Shown piece after piece: positions 1 through 6,211 of a DNA stretch of 8,060 nt. Positions within the stretch are counted from its first letter, which is position 1, and each line of letters opens with the position of its first letter. The notes beneath the pieces are model-generated. The model was not told the origin of the DNA. It did no database searches and saw only the letters and a list, made by a program, of their open reading frames with translations. Source of the DNA: Pseudomonadota bacterium (lineage in GTDB: Bacteria; Desulfobacterota; Desulfobacteria; Desulfobacterales; RPRI01); assembly GCA_018830925.1 (NCBI GenBank), contig JAHJRK010000398.1:1-8060 (forward strand), read 5' to 3'. The position numbers and the translations under genes are program-made.

Positions 1-772
1 AGGAATCGGCAAGGGTATCGGCCTTGCGCTTGCAAAAGAGGGCATTAATGTTGCCCTAAATTATTTCGACCGGGAAGATATGCTCGATGAAATGAAACAT
101 GATTTTTCAGAATTCGGCTCCCGATATCTTATAACAAGAACGGATCTTTTGAAAACAGGTGAAATACAAGGTCTTGTGGATAATGTCATTAAACATTTCG
201 GACGCCTTGATATCCTGATAAACAATATTGAACGGGGGGGGTGGCCGGTTGTGCATGGATCATATACGTGCGATCAGTGGGATCTTGAAATATCAACTAC
301 ACTTCGTGCAAAGCAATGGGTATTTGAATGCTCACTTCCTTATCTTAAGGCTTCCGGAAACGGAATAGTAATCAACATCTCTTCCATAGCCGGTATGGTT
401 GGAAGGTCTGGCCCCGTGAGTTATATTTTCAATGAAGGTTACTCGGCCGCAAACCGCGGCATCTCGCTTTTAACCGAAACATGGGCGAGAATCGGAGCTC
501 CTGAAGTCCGGGTAAATGAAATCATGACAGGCATTATCGAAACAAGGCACGGCGAAAAGACAAGAGGGTGGGGGTTGCTGACGGATGTTCAGAAAGAAGC
601 TATAATAGACCACACTCTTGTTAAAAGAACAGGAACCATAGATGATGTTGTAAAGGCTGTGTGTTTTTTGATAAAGGACGCTCCCTTCATGACAGGAAGC
701 GTCCTCAGATTAGACGGAGGCTATGTTCTTGGCGGAGAAAAAGTTTCTCCAATGCCTAAAGGCATCCTATAA
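1..772 (+). CDS. SDR-family oxidoreductase (FabG-like), 5' end cut by window
   Basis: The reading frame is open from position 2 and ends at the TAA at 770-772, giving 256 visible residues, so only about ten N-terminal residues are missing. The visible N-terminus (GIGKGIGLALAKEG, from position 2) is the end of the Rossmann glycine-rich TGxxxGIG nucleotide-binding motif. An NNIE segment (about visible residues 74-77) stands where classical SDRs have NNAG. NISS (position about 373-384) supplies the catalytic serine, and MTGSVLRLDGG near the C-terminus is typical of FabG-like SDRs. The family performs NAD(P)-dependent oxidation or reduction of hydroxyl/keto groups, often on acyl thioesters; the substrate cannot be told. 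The catalytic Tyr (codon 440-442) is followed by S-A-A-N, so the usual YxxxK lysine is Asn (codon 452-454). A run of eight G lies at 234-241. The gene converges on the regulator gene across a 44-bp gap without a clear terminator; a small stem (ATGCCT/AGGCAT, 752-765) lies inside its 3' end. Confidence 0.9.
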   Translation, partial: GIGKGIGLALAKEGINVALNYFDREDMLDEMKHDFSEFGSRYLITRTDLLKTGEIQGLVDNVIKHFGRLDILINNIERGGWPVVHGSYTCDQWDLEISTTLRAKQWVFECSLPYLKASGNGIVINISSIAGMVGRSGPVSYIFNEGYSAANRGISLLTETWARIGAPEVRVNEIMTGIIETRHGEKTRGWGLLTDVQKEAIIDHTLVKRTGTIDDVVKAVCFLIKDAPFMTGSVLRLDGGYVLGGEKVSPMPKGIL

Positions 773-816
773 AATCAACAAGACTTATTTTTCTTCTCTC
801 CCGGAAACAGGTTTAA

Positions 817-1455
817 TCAGCCCTCATAAAGCACGGCTATTATTGTCGCGATACCCCTTTTTGCCGAAATAAGATGAGGAGTGGTGGAAAGATAATACAC
901 GCTGTCTCCCGGTTCAAGCTCAAATGAATCGGCTCCGATCTTTAAAGCGACCAGGCCCTCAAGAACATAAATAAACTCTTCACCGTCATGTACAGACATA
1001 TCATCTTCCGGATTTTCCTCAAGCCTTACTACTAGGGCCTCCATGTGGCGGCCTTTAACTTCGGGGGCAAGGCTCATATATGTATAAACCTGCTTTACCC
1101 CTTTGTGAGATGTCGATCTTGATATCTTCATCCGTTCATTTTTCCGGGTAACCGAGAAAAGCTTGTCTCCAACACCTGAAACAATTCTGCCGAATGCGCT
1201 GTCGAGAGCTTTGGAAAGTTTAATTACAGTGCCTAGCTGAGGCTGAACTTTATTTTCCTCCATATTCGAAAGGAGTTCCACATCAAACCCTGTCAGCTTT
1301 GACAGTTCATCAAGGGAAAGACCTTTCTCTTCCCTTAAGTTTTTAATTCTTATTCCTATCTCATCCAGCTCTTTCGGCGCTGCCGCTGCTATATCTCCGG
1401 TCAGTTCCTTAAAATAGTCGGCGCTTCGTTCCTGATTCTGTTTTATTTCTCCCAT
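817..1455 (-). CDS. XRE-family HTH transcriptional regulator with C-terminal cupin domain
   Basis: This is a 212-residue protein. Residues about 34-90 form an XRE/Cro-type helix-turn-helix (IKNLREEKGLSLDELSKLTG, then a recognition-helix region and a conserved EENKVQPQLGTVIKLSKAL-type ending). Residues about 135-210 form a cupin_2 beta-barrel: motif 1 includes H156, E159/E160 and G167, and motif 2 is EPGDSVYYLSTTPH with H194. H156, a Glu and H194 could bind a metal, although the first motif lacks the second His of the classical HxH. Proteins of this architecture are usually repressors or activators that sense a small ligand in the cupin and control adjacent catabolic genes. The ATG at 1455 is preceded by GGGAG at good spacing. 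The gene lies 50 bp downstream of the acyl-CoA dehydrogenase gene on the same strand, probably co-transcribed, which suggests autoregulation and control of that gene; the ligand is unknown. Confidence 0.93.
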   Translation of the reverse strand: MGEIKQNQERSADYFKELTGDIAAAAPKELDEIGIRIKNLREEKGLSLDELSKLTGFDVELLSNMEENKVQPQLGTVIKLSKALDSAFGRIVSGVGDKLFSVTRKNERMKISRSTSHKGVKQVYTYMSLAPEVKGRHMEALVVRLEENPEDDMSVHDGEEFIYVLEGLVALKIGADSFELEPGDSVYYLSTTPHLISAKRGIATIIAVLYEG

Positions 1456-1505
1456 TTTTTATCTCCCATGATCTTGCAAAATCATTTTCATTGTTTAACT
1501 GAAAA

Positions 1506-2657
1506 CTATATCGCTCCTACATGCCTTGCTATAACAATTCTCTGCACCTCGGAAGTCCCTTCTCCTATTTCAAGGAGTTTCTGGTCCCTGTAAAATCTTT
1601 CCACATCATACTCCTGCATCAGACCATACCCGCCATGAAGCTGAACAGAATGATTGGCACACATATGCATTGCTTCAGAACAGTATAATTTTGCCATTGC
1701 GGCTTCTTTTGAAAAAGCCATATTATTGTCGCGCAGCCAGCAAGCCTTGTATAGCAGAAGACGGGCACATTCAATCTCGACAGCCATATCGGCAAGTTTA
1801 AAGGCATTTACCTGAAAACGGGCTATCGGCTGACCAAATTGCTCTCTTTCATTGCTGTATTTAAGCGCCATGTCAAAGCATCCCTGAGCCCCCCCAAGCC
1901 CCATTGCTCCTATTGAGAGCCTGCCCCCGTCAAGAGTCTGCATCATCTGGTAAAATCCCTGCCCTCTTGGACCGAGAAGGTTTTTTTTCGGGACCCTGCA
2001 ATCTTCAAAATAAAGCTCACTGGTATTTGATGCCCTCCACATCATCTTGTCATGCATAACCTTTGTTGTATATCCCCGGGTTCCAGCTTCAACAAGGATA
2101 CATGAAAGCTCGGGCCTGCCGTCATCCCGGGTGCCTGTCCGGCACAAGACAGTCGAACCCGTAGAGATATTGGTGGACGCATTCGTAATGAATATTTTAC
2201 TTCCGTTAATCACCCATTCATCCCCATCCTGGACAGCTGTTGTACTTGAGTTTGCAGCGTCCGAGCCTGCGTTTGCTTCGGTCAATCCAAAACCCCAGAG
2301 GGCCTCACCTTTGCAAAGCCTGGGAAGATATTTCTGCTTCTGCTCTTCGTTTCCGAAATAATAGAGAGGCCCGATACCAAGTGAATTTTCGGCTGCAACA
2401 GTTGCAGCATGCGATCCGTCAATTCTTGCAATCTCTTCAACCGCAATTATATAAGAAAGGTAGTCCATTGCTTGTCCGCCATACTTTTCCGAAACAAAAA
2501 CGCCGAAAAGCCCCAATTCCGCCATCTTCTGCATCGTTTCGTAGGAAAATTCTTCTTTTTTATCCAGTTCCCTTGCTACCGGCTTAATCTCATTTTCGGC
2601 AAATTTCCGAACCGAATCGCGCAAAATTTCATGGTCTGTTGATAGGCTGAAATCCAT
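1506..2657 (-). CDS. Acyl-CoA dehydrogenase (short/medium-chain type)
   Basis: The protein is 383 residues, the normal length for a soluble FAD-dependent acyl-CoA dehydrogenase, which introduces a trans-2 double bond into acyl-CoA and passes electrons to electron-transfer flavoprotein. The N-terminal helical domain spans about 1-120. The FAD/substrate signature GFGLTEANAGSDA is at 122-134, the beta domain at about 125-230, and the C-terminal helical domain at about 235-383. The second family signature, Q339-x2-GGYGL...D358, matches the classical pattern fully. The catalytic base is E366 in IGEGTSEVQ, the position used by SCAD/MCAD-type enzymes and not the alternative position used by isovaleryl-CoA dehydrogenase. 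Chain length specificity cannot be read from sequence; a butyryl- or general short-chain role is plausible. The ATG at 2657 has AAGGAAAG just upstream. A 209-bp region with palindromic elements separates it from nqrF, so it probably has its own promoter, and it is followed by the XRE-cupin regulator gene. Confidence 0.95.
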   Translation of the reverse strand: MDFSLSTDHEILRDSVRKFAENEIKPVARELDKKEEFSYETMQKMAELGLFGVFVSEKYGGQAMDYLSYIIAVEEIARIDGSHAATVAAENSLGIGPLYYFGNEEQKQKYLPRLCKGEALWGFGLTEANAGSDAANSSTTAVQDGDEWVINGSKIFITNASTNISTGSTVLCRTGTRDDGRPELSCILVEAGTRGYTTKVMHDKMMWRASNTSELYFEDCRVPKKNLLGPRGQGFYQMMQTLDGGRLSIGAMGLGGAQGCFDMALKYSNEREQFGQPIARFQVNAFKLADMAVEIECARLLLYKACWLRDNNMAFSKEAAMAKLYCSEAMHMCANHSVQLHGGYGLMQEYDVERFYRDQKLLEIGEGTSEVQRIVIARHVGAI

Positions 2658-2696
2658 AGTACTTTCCTTTCTGGTAATTCGATTAATGGTTGTCGT

Positions 2697-2770
2697 TTTC
2701 CTGATATATAGAGCCTTAAATAAAACTCCTTGTTTTTCCCCACTTTATCAAAGGGGTACTTATCAGGAAA
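2697..2770. promoter_or_regulatory. Candidate operator: 10-bp perfect inverted repeat upstream of the acyl-CoA dehydrogenase gene
   Basis: The arms TTTCCTGATA (2697-2706) and TATCAGGAAA (2761-2770) are exact reverse complements separated by 54 bp. Their centres are 64 bp apart, close to six helical turns. The proximal arm lies 40-49 bp upstream of the dehydrogenase ATG, where a promoter would be expected, with an AT-rich TATATA next to it. I infer a binding region for a regulator, possibly the co-encoded XRE-cupin protein; no convincing -35/-10 pair was found. Confidence 0.4.
2738..2756. promoter_or_regulatory. Compact hairpin between the inverted-repeat arms
   Basis: CCC (2739-2741) plus CTTT (2743-2746) can pair with AAAG plus GGG (2750-2756), leaving A2742 bulged and an ATC loop. 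A second, competing pairing of CTTGTTT (2729-2735) with AAACAAG (2768-2774) encloses it. No T-run follows directly on either strand, so it does not look like a classical intrinsic terminator; it could be part of an operator or a transcript-end structure for nqrF. Confidence 0.3.
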
Positions 2771-2852
2771 CAAGTCTCTTTTGGTTCAGGCACTCTTTTA
2801 ATATAAATATTTTGGTAAAAATGATTCAATAACTGATTTTAGTAAAACTTCA

Positions 2853-2878
2853 ATTAGAATTTATCATTAGAATTTATC
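2853..2878. repeat. 13-bp tandem duplication across the nqrF stop codon
   Basis: ATTAGAATTTATC occurs at 2853-2865 and again immediately at 2866-2878, followed by AT. The right copy contains the last NqrF codons and its TAA (2867-2869); the left copy is non-coding. Since 13 is not a multiple of three, the duplication does not extend the protein. Confidence 0.9.
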
Positions 2879-4084
2879 ATAGGCAATCATTTCAGGATCC
2901 ACGCCAAGGTCATTTAACATTTTGATCACCGAATCTATCATCATAGGAGGACCGCAAATATAATATTCGACCTCGGCAGGATCGTCATGTGATATCAAAT
3001 AATTATCATACAGGCACTGGTGAATGAATCCGGTGAATCCTTTCCACGCGTCTTCTGGCTGAGGCTCGGAAAGAGCAACGTGGTATTTAAAATTATCGCA
3101 CTTTCTTTCAAGTTCCCTAAATTCTTCATCATAAAACACTTCCTGTTTTGATCTTGCGCCATACCAGAAGGTAATCTTTCTTTTCGTTTTAACGGTCAGA
3201 ATCTGATGTAATATATGGGAGCGCATCGGAGCCATTCCGGCTCCTCCGCCTACGAAACACATCTCCCTGTCGGTCTCTTTTACATAAAATTCGCCGTATG
3301 GTCCGCTCAGGCCAACCTTTTTACCCGGTTTCAGATAAAATATATATGAAGAGCCTACTCCGGGTGCAATTCCTGTGACTCCGGTGGGCGGGGTGGCAAT
3401 CCTTATTGTGAATCTCAACTCGTTTTTTTCCGATGGTGGGTTTGCGAGAGAATAAGCTCTGTATACCGGCTCTTGAGATATCGCTTTTAAATTCCAGAGG
3501 TTATATTTTTCCCATGAAGCCCTGTACCTGTCTGCAATGTTAAATTCCTTATAAGAAAGATCATACTCGGGGATATCAATCTGAACATAAGCCCCCGCCT
3601 TAAAATTCAACTCTTCACCCTGATCAAGCCTGAGAATTAATTCCTTTATAAAAGTTGCCACATTCTCATTTGACACAACTGTTCCATTATATTTTTTTAT
3701 GCTGAAAATCTCTTCGGGAATAAGTATTTTAAGGTTCTCTTTTACTTTCATCTGGCATGCAAGGCGAAAACTTTTGCTTTGTTCTTTTCTGCTGATATGA
3801 ATTAGTTCGGTAGGTAAAATCTCCCCTCCGCCCTCTTCAACAATGCATTTGCATGTCCCACAGGTTCCTTTCCCTCCGCAGGCTGAAGGAAGAAATATTC
3901 CCGAACCAGCAAGAACGGATAAAAGTGAATTGCCCCGCTGAGTACTGATCCCTTTATCCTTGTCATTGTTTATAATTACAAAGCAGTCTCCTTTTTTTAC
4001 CACTTTTGCTTCAACAAACAAAATCATCCCGACCAGTGTTAATATGACAAAGGAGAAGGCTGTCAGACTGATTACATATATCAA
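2867..4084 (-). CDS. nqrF: Na+-translocating NADH:quinone reductase subunit F (NADH-oxidising flavo-ferredoxin)
   Basis: NqrF is the electron entry point of Na+-NQR: NADH reduces FAD, which reduces a [2Fe-2S] centre. The 405-residue protein has one N-terminal membrane helix (about 2-24). A plant-type ferredoxin domain follows (about 35-125) with ligands C69, C75, C78 and C110 in CGGKGTCGTC...AC spacing; an additional C80 follows directly. The FAD-binding motif R209-x-Y-S-L-A-N is next, then the NADH-binding GGGAGMAP (279-286), WYGAR (307-311) and C377-G-P-P near the C-terminus. Length is that of canonical NqrF. The start is a TTG at 4084-4082 with AGGA eight bases upstream; this start retains the full membrane helix, whereas the first internal ATG (M20) would cut it. 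The gene starts 14 bp after the nqrE stop and is the last nqr gene. No intrinsic terminator was recognised after it. Confidence 0.97.
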   Translation of the reverse strand: MIYVISLTAFSFVILTLVGMILFVEAKVVKKGDCFVIINNDKDKGISTQRGNSLLSVLAGSGIFLPSACGGKGTCGTCKCIVEEGGGEILPTELIHISRKEQSKSFRLACQMKVKENLKILIPEEIFSIKKYNGTVVSNENVATFIKELILRLDQGEELNFKAGAYVQIDIPEYDLSYKEFNIADRYRASWEKYNLWNLKAISQEPVYRAYSLANPPSEKNELRFTIRIATPPTGVTGIAPGVGSSYIFYLKPGKKVGLSGPYGEFYVKETDREMCFVGGGAGMAPMRSHILHQILTVKTKRKITFWYGARSKQEVFYDEEFRELERKCDNFKYHVALSEPQPEDAWKGFTGFIHQCLYDNYLISHDDPAEVEYYICGPPMMIDSVIKMLNDLGVDPEMIAYDKF

Positions 4085-4092
4085 TTTTGTGT

Positions 4093-4096
4093 TCCT
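4093..4096 (-). promoter_or_regulatory. Ribosome binding site fixing the nqrF TTG start
   Basis: On the minus strand AGGA lies eight bases before TTG, in the 14-bp gap between the nqrE stop and nqrF. It supports the TTG as the true initiation codon. Confidence 0.6.
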
Positions 4097-4098
4097 GA

Positions 4099-4707
4099 TT
4101 ACATTGTAATGCCGGAAAAAAGCATGAAAGCCATAGCCATAAGGCCGGTTGAAATCATGGTTATACCAAAGCCTTCAAGCCCTTCAGGCACATTTGCATA
4201 TTTCAGTTTTTTCCTTATTGCTGCCATTGAAACGATCGCAAGCATCCATCCGAGACCCGAACCGGTTCCATATGCGATTGATTCAATTAAATTATAATCG
4301 CGCTCAACCATGAAAAGGGCAGCACCCAGTATTGCGCAGTTTACTGCAATCAGGGGAAGAAAAACTCCGAGTGAAGAATACAGAAATGGCGAAAATCTGT
4401 CGATTATCATTTCAACAGCCTGAACTATCGCTGCAACCACTGCGATGAAAGTTACAAGTTTCAAAAAACTCAAATCAATTCCTGGGAGCCCGGCCCACGA
4501 CAGGGCACCCGGAGCCAAAAGATAATGGTAAACCATCCAGTTTACCGGCGTTGTTACGGCAAGCACAAACGTCACGGCAAAGCCAAGACCGACCGATGTC
4601 TCCATGTTTTTAGAAACCGAAAGGAATGAACACATTCCAAGAAAATACGCAAGGAGAATATTGCCGACAAAAACAGAATTAATGAATATGCTGATTATAT
4701 TATCCAT
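4099..4707 (-). CDS. nqrE: Na+-translocating NADH:quinone reductase subunit E
   Basis: This is a 202-residue, highly hydrophobic membrane subunit with about six transmembrane segments. Family features include the N-terminal VGNILLAYFLGMC, SVGLG in the 30s and 40s, and the GTGSGLGW segment before the last helices. C26 and C124 match the two conserved half-membrane cysteines of NqrE which, together with two from NqrD, ligate the intramembrane iron centre that carries electrons across the membrane. It is the homologue of RnfA, but the presence of nqrF directly downstream identifies the complex as NQR. The ATG at 4707 is supported by the position of C26, which equals that in the Vibrio protein, although the best Shine-Dalgarno-like sequence is 19 bases away. 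It begins 48 bp after nqrD. Confidence 0.95.
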   Translation of the reverse strand: MDNIISIFINSVFVGNILLAYFLGMCSFLSVSKNMETSVGLGFAVTFVLAVTTPVNWMVYHYLLAPGALSWAGLPGIDLSFLKLVTFIAVVAAIVQAVEMIIDRFSPFLYSSLGVFLPLIAVNCAILGAALFMVERDYNLIESIAYGTGSGLGWMLAIVSMAAIRKKLKYANVPEGLEGFGITMISTGLMAMAFMLFSGITM

Positions 4708-4726
4708 GATCTTAAATCTTATATTT

Positions 4727-4730
4727 CCTC
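4727..4730 (-). promoter_or_regulatory. Distant GAGG Shine-Dalgarno-like element before nqrE
   Basis: GAGG (in GAGGAAAT on the minus strand) is separated from the nqrE ATG by 19 bases, well beyond the usual spacing, and nothing better lies between. The only codon near it in frame is ATA. Initiation at nqrE may be weak or rely on coupling to nqrD. Confidence 0.35.
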
Positions 4731-4755
4731 TAATATATGATGGCCCGGTAAATGG

Positions 4756-5373
4756 TTATTTATTAAGCAGAGTTCTCTGAAGCCATACCAGCAGTCCAAT
4801 AATAATAAAAGCAGCAGGAGCAAGCAGCATAAAACCCATGTTTTCATATCCGGACAGGTAGAATGCCTGGGGAACCACATCAAAGCCCAAGAGCTTGCCT
4901 GAACCCATAAGCTCCCTGATAAATGCAACTGCTATAAGTACTGAGCCGTACCCGATTCCATTGCCAAGCCCATCAAGGAATGAAAGAAGCGGGGGGTTTG
5001 CAAGCGCAAAGCTTTCAGCACGACCCATGACTATGCAGTTTGTAATAATCAATCCCACAAATACCGAAAGCTGCTTGCTGATATCATACATGAAAGCCTT
5101 GAGAAGTTCGTCTGCCAATATAACCAATGTTGCTACTATGCAAAGTTCAGCAATAATACGTATGTTTCGGGGAATAGCATTTCGCAAAACAGATACTGTC
5201 AAATTCGAAAAAGCTACAACCAGTGTCAGTGCTATCGCCATCACAATTGCAGTTTTAAGCTGAACGGTTACTGCAAGAGAAGAACATATTCCAAGGATCT
5301 GAACCATTATGGGATTGTTTTTCCAGATCGGCTCAAAAATGACCTTCAAGGTTTTGGTCTCAGTTGTTTTCAT
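4756..5373 (-). CDS. nqrD: Na+-translocating NADH:quinone reductase subunit D
   Basis: This is a 205-residue integral membrane subunit, homologous to RnfE and to NqrE, with about six transmembrane segments. Characteristic stretches are NPIMVQILGICSSLAV near the N-terminus, RNAIPRNIRI at about 64-73, TNCIVMGRAE (111-120) and the GNGIGYG loop. C30 and C113 correspond to the conserved cysteine pair (29 and 112 in Vibrio) that shares an intramembrane iron centre with NqrE. The soluble N-terminus carries IFEPIWKNNP, as usual in the family. The ATG at 5373 has AGGTGA about eight bases upstream. An unusually long 109-bp gap separates it from the nqrC stop, unlike the tight junctions of the other subunits. 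Confidence 0.95.
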   Translation of the reverse strand: MKTTETKTLKVIFEPIWKNNPIMVQILGICSSLAVTVQLKTAIVMAIALTLVVAFSNLTVSVLRNAIPRNIRIIAELCIVATLVILADELLKAFMYDISKQLSVFVGLIITNCIVMGRAESFALANPPLLSFLDGLGNGIGYGSVLIAVAFIRELMGSGKLLGFDVVPQAFYLSGYENMGFMLLAPAAFIIIGLLVWLQRTLLNK

Positions 5374-5418
5374 ATATTATTTCACCTTTGAAGCTCTCCA
5401 CAACAAGATATGGTGGAT

Positions 5419-5464
5419 TTTCGACAGTAAGGAAATTTTTACGAACCATCAAAGCATGTCGAAA
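5419..5464. repeat. 8-bp perfect inverted repeat in the nqrC-nqrD gap
   Basis: TTTCGACA (5419-5426) and TGTCGAAA (5457-5464) are exact reverse complements with a 30-base spacer. They lie entirely within the 109-bp gap. No T-run follows directly on the transcribed strand, so termination is not supported; an mRNA processing or attenuation structure that sets subunit ratios is possible. Confidence 0.35.
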
Positions 5465-5482
5465 GAAAAATTAAAAACTTAT

Positions 5483-6211
5483 TTAATTCTCTGCGCCATT
5501 ATTCCCCGGGATTTCTTTAATCATGTTTTGTCTGAACTTTACAGAAACAGACTCATATTCTTTAAGTATATCTTTCATACTTGCCGAAAGAAACTTTCCG
5601 GTCAACGTAGCCCCGCTTATCCCATCTACAAAATTGGCTTGAAAATCTTTTTGAATCACATCCTTTACGGCCCCGCGGGCAATCGATATTGAAACAAACT
5701 TCCCTTCCTTGTTTACAATCTTTTTTCCTTCAAAATTTCTCTGAAACCAGCTTCTTTCAATTTCACCTCCAAGTCCGGGCGTTTCGGAATGTTTGTAAAC
5801 TGTAAAGCCGTTTATTGTCGAACCATCCTTATTTATAGCCAGGTATCCATTTATTTTCCCCCAAAGCCCCTGAGCATTTATAGGAACTATATAAGCTTCA
5901 ACCGCATTTTCCTTTATATATAAATAAACAGGCAGATCATTTTGTTCTCTCTCAGTTTCTTTAACAATTCTTCCTGAAGGATCCACCCAGAGAGATTTAA
6001 TTTTTTCCGAGTACAGCTTTTCAATAGATTCAGGTCTATTATTATTCTGATCATCTATTAGACCGGCAGACCTTAAAAGATTTTTTTGCCGGTCGAGCTT
6101 TATATTGCGAAGTTGATAGCCCTTAAGCCCGCTTGAAGCCATTGTCAGAAGAAGGCTGCATGCAAGGCACAAAACTATTGCGAATAATACCGATTTAAAA
6201 TTGCTAGACAT
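5483..6211 (-). CDS. nqrC: Na+-translocating NADH:quinone reductase subunit C (covalent FMN)
   Basis: This 242-residue subunit is anchored by one N-terminal membrane helix (about 7-27) followed by a soluble extracytoplasmic FMN-binding domain. The flavinylation motif D196-G-I-S-G-A-T202 matches the Dxx(S/T)GAT consensus, so T202 should carry FMN attached by phosphodiester through the ApbE transferase; no apbE gene is in the window. Upstream, HSETPGLGGEI (141-151) is the conserved loop of NqrC/RnfG proteins. The protein is slightly shorter than typical Vibrio NqrC (about 257). Its ATG overlaps the nqrB stop by eight bases (ATGTCTAG), indicating translational coupling. It passes electrons between the NqrD/E iron centre and the FMN of NqrB. 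The C-terminal tail (IPGNNGAEN) is low in hydrophobicity and looks unstructured. Confidence 0.95.
   Translation of the reverse strand: MSSNFKSVLFAIVLCLACSLLLTMASSGLKGYQLRNIKLDRQKNLLRSAGLIDDQNNNRPESIEKLYSEKIKSLWVDPSGRIVKETEREQNDLPVYLYIKENAVEAYIVPINAQGLWGKINGYLAINKDGSTINGFTVYKHSETPGLGGEIERSWFQRNFEGKKIVNKEGKFVSISIARGAVKDVIQKDFQANFVDGISGATLTGKFLSASMKDILKEYESVSVKFRQNMIKEIPGNNGAEN

Noticed and set aside
752..816. Intrinsic terminator after the SDR gene
   Set aside because: The ATGCCT/AGGCAT stem is inside the coding sequence and the T-rich stretch is more than 20 bases further on, so the classical hairpin plus T-run layout is absent.
1981..1988. T8 run (A8 in the coding sense) in the acyl-CoA dehydrogenase gene
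   Set aside because: It encodes an ordinary Lys-Lys-Asn stretch, the frame is intact, and such runs are common at this GC content.
2047..2642. Three overlapping plus-strand ORFs of 77-115 residues
   Set aside because: They are antisense to the well-supported acyl-CoA dehydrogenase gene, have no domain features and no ribosome binding sites worth noting.
2576..2773. 65-residue minus-strand ORF over the dehydrogenase upstream region
   Set aside because: It overlaps the start of the dehydrogenase gene in another frame and runs through the palindromic intergenic region; the composition is not protein-like.
5309..5692. 127-residue plus-strand ORF
   Set aside because: It lies antisense to nqrD, the nqrC-nqrD gap and the nqrC 3' end, and shows no recognisable domain.
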